DNA of 64,000 nt from Monocercomonoides exilis (taxonomy: Eukaryota; Preaxostyla; Oxymonadida; Polymastigidae): positions 129,001-193,000 of the forward strand of contig LSRY02000042.1 in assembly GCA_001643675.2 (NCBI GenBank), in the 5' to 3' direction. The position numbers and the translations under genes were made by a program. Below the pieces are notes generated by a model, which was given only the letters and a program-made list of their open reading frames with translations, searched no databases and was not told the DNA's origin. The number at the start of each line of letters is the position of its first letter. The first letter of the stretch is position 1. Shown in pieces: positions 9,837 to 19,406 of this stretch.

Positions 9837-11365
9837 GTTGGTTGATAACCCGGGAAAAAGTTGAAAACCCGGGAAATTTTCTTAATGATCGCCCCCTTTA
9901 TGTGTTGAAATGAAAAAGCAACGAGAGAAATTTAACCTTTATAGATTTATATCTTTTCTTTCTTCGTCTGAATATAGAAAGTATTCAACAAGGCAGTTTA
10001 GAATCCTAAAAATAATCCAAAAAGAAGGTTTCAGAGCATCAGATGTGTTCAATGCAGGATTGATTTCGAAGAGTGCATACTACAGAGCTGTGAAGGCGAA
10101 AAATGAACATAGAGACGTCGGAATAAATGGAAGACCCTGTATAATCAGAAAAAAGTATCGCGATGAAATATAAATGCAAATAAAAAATGATTTACACCAT
10201 CTCAAAGGAACAACTGCAAAGCAATGTACAAATGCAGTTTGAATTTTATTATTTCAATTATTAAATTATTTTTTATTTCAAATAGGCAAGTTTCATTTCT
10301 TCTTCAAAAAAGAACGAAAGCGGAAAAGAAAAGGCTGTGAATAAAAAGTGGGGTTATTCTTTTATTTCCAACATAAAAGGATCTTCATTAAAAAAGCCTG
10401 CAAAACTTCCAATAAATAGAATCGAACACTCAACAAGGCTCATTTTGCGTCCTTTTTTTGAAGATTTGGATGAATAATATAAGAAGAAGAAATATATTCC
10501 ACAATTAATATTTAATCTGGATGAAACTTACATCAAAAGAGACACAACTGAATCAACGAAGATAATTACTCTTCCGGATTGTCCCAACCCAATTTCTCAA
10601 GAAGCACCTCTTCCTCCATCAATTTCTTTGCTTTTACTAATTTCTGCTGACGGGGAGCATTGCAAGACTTCTGTTATCAGCCATTCTACCTTTCTTCCTC
10701 AGGAATATGCACAGACCAACTCCGACAACTTTGTTTTCACTGCCACCACAAAGAAAGGAATGGATTCTTCTTTATTTTTTGACCTATTCAAATATGTTGA
10801 AGTTGATTCAATTGAAGGAAGAAGAAAATTTATGGGATTATCAAACTTTCCAATGTGCATGCATATGGATGGTGCATCGACACGCACGAACGAAGATATT
10901 TCGGAGCTGACAAAGGAAAACAAGATCGTTGCTGTGTTTCCTCTTTCGCACACCTCGCACATCGTCCAGCCATCAGATTAATATGTCAATGCAAATAAAA
11001 AGATATTTATTTACACTTCTAACACAGACTTTGTGCGAAGCAATGCCACATTAATCTGATCAAATTTCGTTAACGAATTAAAAGAAGCATTATCGGAAGC
11101 ATTAAAGCCATCTACCATCGTGGCATCTATCAGAGATTCTGGTATTTGACCTTTATATCCTGAAATTGTCCTGAAAAGCCTCAGTGAAACATCTCCTGTT
11201 GAAGGTTGCGAAGCTTCCATCAACAAAACTCACTTGATTGATAACTCGAAGTGCAGAATTTTAACTTTTGATTAATTCATTTCTTTTATTCACACAGAAC
11301 ATTTCATTATATCCATTTTTATAACTGTTTACAATAAAAAAAAATTTCCCGGGTTATTTACCAAC
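9837..11365 (+). mobile_element. Complete pogo-like (Tc1/mariner superfamily) transposon
   Basis: A 1,529-bp element whose ends read GTTGGTTGATAACCCGGGAAA on the left and its near-complement (GTTGGTAAATAACCCGGGAAA) on the right. TA dinucleotides flank both sides, as expected for Tc1/mariner target choice. An extra AACCCGGGAAATTTT repeat sits inside the left end. One transposase gene fills the interior on the plus strand. Confidence 0.85.
9910..11270 (+). pseudogene. Pogo-like DDE transposase
   Basis: Exon 1 (9910-10236) carries a basic helix-turn-helix region (NAGLISKSAYYRAVKAKNE). A 49-nt GT-AG intron (10237-10285) follows, then exon 2 with the DDE domain: IFNLDETYIKRD (first Asp), MHMDGASTRTNEDI (second Asp), and HIVQPSD-Q-YVNANKK. 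TAA occurs at 10171, 10475 and 10979. The last falls at the Gln that Tigger/pogo relatives keep after QP-D, strong support for TAA=Gln. TGA codons at about 11057 (before SNFVNELKEAL) and 11147 (between DSGI and PLYPEIVL, where relatives have Trp) break the C-terminus, so the copy is probably inactive. No frameshift was found. The start Met at 9910 precedes the basic region directly. Confidence 0.85.
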
Positions 11366-11895
11366 TAGCTTGTTTTCAGAATTGTCAAAATCCTAAAAAT
11401 AAACTAAATGGTTGAACGATTAATAGCATGGGCATTGTGATTAAAGAATAAAATTAACTGGTTAAAAAATCTTTTTGAAAAATCAGAGATCGTCTGACAG
11501 TTGCTTTTTTTCAAATAATAAATAATATAACATTTAACAACCATGCTCCATTTCATCGCAAATCGCAGTCAACATAATTCAAAAGTTTCAATTTTTTTCG
11601 ATAAACCAGAATTAGAATTATCAAAATATTTACCAAAGGGAAATATTTTTAATGAACTTTTCCTTTTTTCTCCAATCCACAAGGCAACAACGGTTTGTTT
11701 TATTTATTTCTTATAAACATTCAAATAACGTATGTTGTTGAATGCATTGTGTTCCGGGTTGCATCTTGTTTGTCACAGTGAACACATATTCAATTTCATC
11801 TATCACCAAAATATATTTTACAGACTTTTTCCTTATTTGCAAGAAGAAATCATATTATTAAAGTTTTACGATGTTTGTCGCATTTTTTTTTTGCT

Positions 11896-11896
<1 letters not shown>

Positions 11897-11942
<46 letters not shown>
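11897..11942 (+). repeat. Poly(T) run
   Basis: An uninterrupted run of about 46 T in AT-rich DNA between the pogo-like element and the serine-rich genes. The surrounding 11366-12350 holds no recognisable gene. Confidence 0.9.
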
Positions 11943-11943
<1 letters not shown>

Positions 11944-12352
11944 AAAGCAACATTTTTGAACGAATATTCATAAAAGCTTCGTTATCCTTTGTTTCTTCTT
12001 GATTTGCAACAAAAAAATAGTTTAAAAGTTAAACTTATAAATGAAGATTAAATTCTGAACAAAGAAACTCGATGTGAATGTTTCTTCATGAAACAAATAA
12101 GAAAAAGAAGATGACAATCTGTTTGTTAATAAAAAATAGGATTGTCCTGAGACACAGGGGAAAAAAGATGAAGTTAAAGTGATGGTACGTGTTTTGCATA
12201 GTGGATCTGATGTAGTCCTGTGTTATAACTAGCATTAGTAACAAATGGAGCGGAACTATCTTTCACAGTCCTGAGTTCCCAAGCTAGTTGCTCACCGTGA
12301 TCAGTATAAATTCTATGGTATTCTTTTCCTGATGTGAATCATCGCTCTTTCG

Positions 12353-12622
12353 TTGAGCCTCAAGCAACACTGCACATTCTCTTCATCTTCAAATGTGAAA
12401 AGCTCAAACAGCTTTTCTCCTCCCTCATTCGGAGGAGGAAAAAAAAATACTCTGGCAGATCTTCCACAGGTATCCCCAGAGACTCGAAGTCTTGCTCAAC
12501 TTAGAAGGAAGAGCTGCTATTGCTCTGAAGATAGTGGAATGAGAGATGCGAAAGATTTGAATGGCGTGAGTGTTTCTTTGGAGGTTACTGGTTATTGGAA
12601 GTTGTGCCTGGCTTTTGGATGA
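12353..12622 (+). CDS. Short unrecognised reading frame
   Basis: A 89-codon frame with mixed, protein-like composition (LPQVSPETRSLAQLRRKS) that ends at a TGA. No start with clear context and no known domain. It lies just upstream of the serine-rich gene and could be its 5' part after a frameshift. The opposite strand also carries a frame, so support is limited. Confidence 0.3.
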   Translation: MSLKQHCTFSSSSNVKSSNSFSPPSFGGGKKNTLADLPQVSPETRSLAQLRRKSCYCSEDSGMRDAKDLNGVSVSLEVTGYWKLCLAFG

Positions 12623-12657
12623 ATAAATCATTACAGTGTCTGTGGAGGTACTGAAAA

Positions 12658-13797
12658 ATGTCCAAAAAGGAAACGAAGATGTTTCATTCGCTTTCTTCTT
12701 CTTCCTGCAATCGTATTCCTTCTCCTTCTGCTTCAAACTCTACAATGATAGATTCTACATTATTTTCTCTTTTATCTTCTTGTATTTTATCTGCGAATAA
12801 TTCTTCTTCCTCTTCCTCTTCTCCTTCTTCTCCTTCTTCTCCTTCTTCTCCTCCTTCTTCTCCTTCTCCTTCTTCTTCTTCTTCTTCTTCTTCGTCTTCT
12901 TCTCCACTTCATCATCATCACCACCACCATCACCATCATCCTATCCATTTCACTCACAATCTCCAAATGCACCCCCTTCTAACTCACCCTTCCAGATTCT
13001 GTCTCCAAAACATACAAACGCCGGCTTCCACAAAAAGTTTTCACATCATCTTGCTCCTATAGCTTCTCCTCTCCCTACTCCTCTTCGCACTTCCGCCCAT
13101 ATCCTGATTCCCACCCCTGCCATGTTTTCCACTCTGATATCTCCTCCACTCACAGTCTCCCCTTGCTCGTCCAGAGAAAAGAATCCGAAGACAACAGTCG
13201 CAGCGCTTTCACGAGCGAACGAAGCTGCAGAAGCAAGAAAAAGGTTCGTTGAGTGGAAGCATTGATTCCCTCACGTAGATGATGCTGAGAGAAGGGGAAG
13301 AGACTGGCTCCTGTGATATATACTACGAGGAAGACAAGGAATTAGAGGAATAAGAGGACGATGGGCTGGAAGACGAAGAGAGAGGAGAGTTCAGTTTGCA
13401 TGATGTTGACAACTGGAGCGACAAAACAGACGATGAAGAGGCAGAGGCAGATGCAGAAGCATTAGAGAAGGATAGGAAGAAGAAGAAGAAGAAAGAAGAG
13501 GACATGTTGATGGTTTGTGCGGACGACGGGTTCACTACGTTGATGAGTGAGAGAAACCTGATGCAGAACCAGAGGGAGAAGGAGAAGAGATGGATAAGGA
13601 GGAAGATAATGACACAGCAGATGAAGAAGGATGATGAAGTGTTTCCTGAAAGCGAGTGGTTGTCTCCATGGTGCGAATTGGGAAGCGGAGGAGGAGGAGG
13701 AAGAGAGGGAAGAAGAGGAAGAAAGAGAAGAGGTTAGCAGAGGAAAGGAGTGAATGAGAAGAGAGAGAATAGAAGCCTATTGTGTGGCAGCCATTGA
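12658..13797 (+). pseudogene. Serine-rich, then acidic/basic low-complexity protein gene
   Basis: From an ATG at 12658 (MSKKETKMFHSLSSSSC) the frame runs through TCT serine repeats. Frameshifts within the repeats move the coding sense to PFHSQSPNAPPSN...FQILSPKH and then to a frame containing LQKQEKGSLSGSIDSLT. That last frame is strongly acidic (NWSDKTDDEEAEADAEAL) and ends in a Lys/Arg-rich tail with a TGA at 13795. TAG at 13276, TAA at 13351 (KELEE-Q-EDDGLEDEE) and TAG at 13735 (RKRRG-Q-QRKG) all fit Gln. No domain is recognised. The composition suggests a nuclear, disordered protein. The shifts may be real lesions or errors in repeats. Confidence 0.5.
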
Positions 13798-14278
13798 CTA
13801 GCTCGAAGGTGATTAAGATTGAAGAGGAAGGATGTGGGAGTTTATTGCAGTAAGAAAGCGGGATAGAATCATTGACAGAAGAAAGAGGAGATGAAAAGAC
13901 GTCAGAAAACGGAGAAGCTCTGTTGTGAATAGGAAAAGGACAGCACAAAGATAAACAGCATCTCCACCGATATGCTTCAAGTGCAACATTTTCATCTGTT
14001 TCAGTTTGATGAGGAGGAGCGAGTTGTTGAGGAATAAGAAGATGGAGCTGACTTTGAGGAGGCTGAAGTGCAAGAGAGAGTCCAGCTGGATTTCGGAGGA
14101 GTGTAGCCCAACAATCAGAAAGAATTAATCGTTTGACAGCTCATCGTCAGCTTTGAAGAAATGCAGCTAATTGATAATGAGTTGGATGGTTAATACGATG
14201 GAGAAGCAACTGGACTGCAATCAAGAGAAGATGACATTTCCGACTTCACAAAGGATGATGCAATAAGATGTGTGATAC
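13798..14278. other. Purine-rich stretch without a clear gene
   Basis: GA-rich plus strand with several short competing frames on both strands and no conserved motif. It may be the eroded 3' continuation of the acidic gene. Confidence 0.4.
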
Positions 14279-14797
14279 TCACTTCTATCTCGATGGAACA
14301 TGAGAAGGAGAAGTCTGTTGCTGTGTTGCCATGGCAAGAGCACGTGCTAGTGTAAAAGGCCGCGACGTCCTGAAAGAAATTTTTTTGTGGATCGTTGTTG
14401 TATGTGATGTAGAAGAAGATGAAAGTGATTGGGACAAAGTTCTCTGTGCCTTCATCTCTGTCTCTTGCTTGGTCTCTTCCTCTTGCTCTCCTTTTATTTA
14501 TCTGTTTATTTTTTCAGCCATCTTTCGATAGATGAAAGCGTCTTCCTTTCCGCTCATCTGCTTCTCGTCATCTGAAAGAATTTCGAAATCTCCGAATACG
14601 ACTTTTGTTTCAATTGCATCCAGCAGGTGCCGCGCAACGGTACGATGCACAACAGTGGGAAGGGCAAGAGTGAGAGGTTGAACCGATGAAGATAATGATG
14701 TGAGATAAATGAAGAAGTTGCTTATTGTTTGATGTTTGTTGTTTATTGCTCTGTCAAGCATGAGGACTATTACATATGAGAACAATTTCTGACTCAT
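14279..14797 (-). CDS. Unrecognised protein, C-terminal part, with in-frame TAA and TAG
   Basis: The minus strand reads VVHRTVARHLLDAIETKVV, DFEILSDDEKQMSGKEDAF, AEKINR, then a TAA at 14498, and continues without a break into IKGEQEEETKQETEMKAQR, a serine-rich linker and a TAG at 14285. It ends at a TGA at 14279-14281 one codon later. The composition does not change at the TAA, and the adjacent residues are Lys/Glu/Gln-rich, so TAA=Gln is the natural reading. The 5' end is unclear; the first 30 codons look intronic or hydrophobic. No family is recognised. The protein is charged and probably soluble. Confidence 0.6.
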
Positions 14798-14819
14798 TTT
14801 GCATCGTTTGCTTCTTTTG

Positions 14820-15660
14820 AAACCAGACTGGGACTTTATTTATGTGTTTGATTGAAAATTAGGAAAATAACAAAAAGAAAAAGGAAAATGGGAAGTAGTA
14901 GATGCGGAAGATATGGAAATGTATTACAAGTTGATTGAGAAGTCACTGGATACGGTGAAACAGATAATTTTGATGAAAAATCATTTCGAAGATGCATATT
15001 CTGGAATTGGCGTGAATATTTTTTCGAAATTTTCTACTATTTGAGCATTTCTAATTTTGAAATTTTCATATCTCTTTGATTTTTCATTCTGTTTTTTTTT
15101 AATTCAAAACTTTAATGATTATTTACAAAATAATGATAATGTGCAAACATTTGATAACACAAAAAGTGAAAATTGATACAGCTATTGCAAAACAAAACAA
15201 GCCAAAGAATTCCATTTAAATTCAAGGTTCTCGCCTTGTTATTCAAGCGGAATTTATCACTCATTTAAATATCACATTTCGGATTCCTGAAGAGAACTGG
15301 ACTTTTCTTTTGAATTTCATTTGTAGAAAATATCTTTTCTGTCTATTTTCTCCATCGTTTTTACAGTTGTGCCAGTCTTTAATGGAATAACTCATTGAAT
15401 AATTTTGATTGATCAATAATAAATAATAAAAATATCTGGCGAAAATCTTAATTCCATTTGAAACAAACGAAACAATATAAAAATGAACAATTGTTAACAT
15501 GTTATATTGGATTTTGATAAAAACAACATAACATGTTATTCAGAACTTTTTGATCTTTTAAGGGTTGCAAATTAAAGTTTTCCGACTTTTCAAAAAGATT
15601 TTGCCATATGAAAAATTTTCTTGTTATATTTCATTTCAAAATGAAAAACTCATAAAGAAT
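14820..15660. other. AT-rich DNA without a recognisable gene
   Basis: Short A/T-rich frames only; no motif and no coherent reading frame under either code. Confidence 0.5.
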
Positions 15661-15666
15661 TATCAA

Positions 15667-15953
<287 letters not shown>

Positions 15954-16739
15954 AAAAATCATTTTTATGAATTGCAAAACTATAATGCCGATAAATAACA
16001 ATAATAGATGAATACTTCATTCATATCAAGTATTTTTTATTAATGATCATAGACTTTTTGATTCGATGGAATGAGTTCTTCTATAAAATACATGATCAGA
16101 ATCAGAAATGGAATCTGCAAAAAAAAGTGAGTGAATGAAGAAATAATATATTAAAGATGCAGATATCTGGTTGATTCACAAATTATTATTTTAATTTAAT
16201 CGAAAAAAGCACACAATAATAAAAAAGATGATCAACACGGAGATATTATAATATCTGAAAAGATCCTAAATAAGATAAATTCAAATAAAATTTTATTAAA
16301 TCAAATCAAATAAGAACAATTCAAAGCAAAATATTTGAATCAATGAAAACTGATTCGTTCAATTTGAATAAGATCTAATATTCAATAAAAATTTTCAAAT
16401 ATTTTTTGAATGAAAAAAGATGATTTCAATAATAATCACACATATGTTTCCTAAAAATAAAATATTCTCACAATATACTTATTATTAATTCATTTGATGG
16501 GTTTTGATCAAAGTTGATCTCATGGAGAGTGATGTCAAGCTCATCAGAAAAGAAGAATTGTCCAAGCTCAGTCGTTTGTTTTGTAATGATGATTAGTCAT
16601 CGGATCTGTTCATTAATGAAATCGTTATTAATCTTATTCCTCTGCGTTTAAATCATAAAGTCTTCAAACATGGAAACATAGAAGAATATTCGTGAGAAGA
16701 AACAGAAATTTGAGCAAAAAATGTAATTTTTGATTTATT

Positions 16740-16780
16740 TGAAAATTGAACATTTGCGACTTTTCAAAAAGAATTACCCA
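16740..16780. repeat. Terminal piece of MITE family B
   Basis: Contains AACATTTGCGACTTTTCAAA and ends AATTACCC, matching the right end of the intronic MITE at 61817-62056. The rest of the element is not recognisable here. Confidence 0.6.
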
Positions 16781-16788
16781 AATGAATA

Positions 16789-17225
16789 CAGTCTAAATCA
16801 TAAATAATCACATCGGTTAATACACAACTTTTTTATGAATATATCAGATTGTGATATACACGATGCTGCTTTACACAGAAAAAAATAAAAATTAATTAAT
16901 TAATTAATTAATTTTCGGTCAAATTTTTCATTTTTGTAAATTCTTCATTAAAACGCATTTTTGATATGTAAATACAAATTTTTCACATAAATACACATTA
17001 TTTTAACTTATTAAAGCACATTTTTTAAAAAAGCGAAATATTGTGATTTTTGATCAAAAAATCGATTTTTCATTGAAAAAATCACCCATTATTATTTAAA
17101 ATGTGATAACAAATTTTCATCCCTGTGATTATATGCGATGAAAAATGAATGAAAAACAAGCAAAAAATGTCGGTGCATGGAAAATTGTGACTATATACGA
17201 ATGTGATTATATCCGGTTTAGACTG
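16789..17225. mobile_element. Short Tc1/mariner-type non-autonomous element
   Basis: A 437-bp non-coding unit. The left end CAGTCTAAATCATAAATAAT is an imperfect inverted copy of the right end (CAGTCTAAACCGGATATAAT on the complement). TA flanks both sides. CAGT termini plus TA duplications are typical of Tc1/mariner MITEs. The interior is AT-rich with an (ATTA)n patch near 16890. Confidence 0.7.
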
Positions 17226-17227
17226 TA

Positions 17228-17285
17228 TATGAAATTTTTGTTTTTCATGAAAATTCAACATTTGTGACTTTTCAAAAAGAATTAC
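17228..17285. repeat. Terminal piece of MITE family B
   Basis: Second copy of the AACATTTGTGACTTTTCAAA ... AATTACCC terminus, abutting the Tc1-type element on one side and the Merlin relic on the other. Confidence 0.6.
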
Positions 17286-17373
17286 CCATATTTGGAATGA
17301 GAGTCAGGTGTCGATCGGAGGAGAAGGAAAAATTGTGGAAATTGATGAAGCAATATGAAGGCAAAGAAAATTT

Positions 17374-17960
17374 CATCGCGGAAGAAAGAAGAAACAAATT
17401 TGGGTTTTTGGATGAGTGGAGAGGAAAAAGGATGGAGGGGCTGGAGGAAGATTCATGGTAGTGGTTCCAAACAGAAAAAGAGATACGCTCATTCCATTGA
17501 TACAGAAGTACATTAAGGAAGTAACGACAATAATGTCTGATGAATGGAGAGCGTACGACATTTTGGAGACTCTGGGTTACAGCATTTGAAAGTTTGCCAT
17601 AAAAGGCAATTCTTCAATAAGGACACGGGAGCATGTACAAATATAATAGAGGGGTTGTGGCATCATTTACGATGCACTTTTCCGTCTTTTGGAACTCGCA
17701 TTCGATTTATGCATGATTATCTATCTCTTTATCTTGTCAAATCTTCATTTAACATCACTTTAACTGAACTCATTTAGTACCTTTGCATGGAAAATGATGA
17801 TGATGAAAAAGAAATGGAGGAAAACGAAATTGAAAAAGAAAAATTAAATGAAATTACTGACATCCACCGCATTTTTGGTGAAAAAGTTAAGGGAAAGTGA
17901 ACTGTATCTGAAAGTTACAATAGAGCAGAAGATGGTGAAAGTGCATCTGAATATGAACAC
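17374..17960 (+). pseudogene. Merlin-type (ISXO2/IS1595-like) DDE transposase relic
   Basis: The frames read HRGRKKKQIWVFG, VERKKDGGAGGRFMVVVP, IMSDEWRAYDILETLGY and, after a 1-nt shift near 17575, CHKRQFFNKDTGACTNIIEG then LWHHLR. This is the ISXO2/Merlin DDE domain: Asp in SDEWRAY and Glu in NIIEGLW. A TGA replaces the Gly of the VFGGVER motif. A TAG at 17775 reads as Gln, after which the frame continues through an acidic tail (MENDDDEKEMEENEIEKEK) to a TGA near 17898. The nonsense and frameshift lesions mark a dead copy. Element ends were not identified. Confidence 0.72.
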
Positions 17961-17969
17961 TAAAAATTA

Positions 17970-19380
17970 TAACTGATGATCATTTTTCATTATTATTTTC
18001 AAATACAACTTTTTTCAAAAAAATTTGATATAAATAAATCACTTGAATAACATTTTTTATTGTTCACAAAAATAATTACATAGTTTTTTCTCCAAAATCA
18101 TTAACTTTCGACATCCAACATAAGCATAACATAAATATTAAGTTTGTTGTTGAATTTTGGTATATAATCTTTAATAATCAGATGATTACGATTTCTGAGA
18201 TAATATTTAAAATTACATTTATCTGAATCTTTAAAACTTCAAATTAATAATTTCTGATAATTTTAACAAATTAATCATCTAACTTTCTGATTGATAACTA
18301 AGTTTCATTGAATAAATCTTAATTATAATGTTGAAAAAACGTTAACTTTTCATAAATCAATATATTATAATAAAAAATAAAAAAGATAAAAAAGTTATTC
18401 TCCATTTAAAACTAAATAATCATTATGAAGAATTAAAAACTAATAATAGGATTAATTTATAATAATTTAAATTATATATTTTTAATTTAATAATTTCATT
18501 TATATAATATTCAAATACAACTTATTCCATTTTTCATTATTTATATATCTAGAATTTTTTATGGAATATTCATAATTTTATTTATGTAATATCAATTATA
18601 ATAAATATTTGTATGATATTTTTTATGTCTTTATCAAATTGAACACTGTTCTGTAACATTTTGAAATTTTTTTTTCCATTATTAAATAATTAAGTGAATA
18701 AATTATAATTATCAGAAATCATTTTTGATAAATGATAAATTAATTTGTTTAATTTTCTTTGAAAATATATTAATTAAAATGAAATATTTAAAGATTATCT
18801 ATTATAATACTTTAAGACATGCATTTGCCTCCACATCTCAGAATTTTTTTATATTTTGAACATGTGCTGTTCACCATGTGTTGACCCCATATTCGACCCT
18901 TATACTGCCAACTGCCCCACATCTGGCTAGATATAATAAAAAAAAGTCGAAAAAGATCAAAAAAGTGACACTCATATCTGGATTCTCAGAAGGCTCTGCA
19001 ACTTCGTTTTATTTTTATTTTGTAAATTGGATTTTTCCCACACATCATACCAAAATTTATTAGAATCGCTTTGTCCGTTGTTTTTCTGCAATTTTTCAAA
19101 CATGATTTTTTTTGTCATTTACAGTAGGAATTCAGATTATAATTGCACGAGCTTTTCATTAATTATTAACATGCATTTCATGTGTTATTCTCCAAAATGA
19201 TGTCAAATAATCTTTATTTATTCATATTCAATCATTCTGATTGTATAGATAAACAAATTTTATTTGAAGTTAAAAATCTTAATTTCATCCTTGATCAATT
19301 TTATATTTATAATAACTTCTTATATACAGAAATGTTTGTATTAAATATTTGAATTTAATATTTGTATTTGATATTTCACA
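17970..19380. other. AT-rich DNA without a recognisable gene
   Basis: Very AT-rich. A TACAGT motif near 19121 has a loosely similar inverted partner near 25870, but the match is too short to call termini. Confidence 0.5.
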
Positions 19381-19406
19381 AAGTTGTTTTAAATAGATCA
19401 TCGCAT

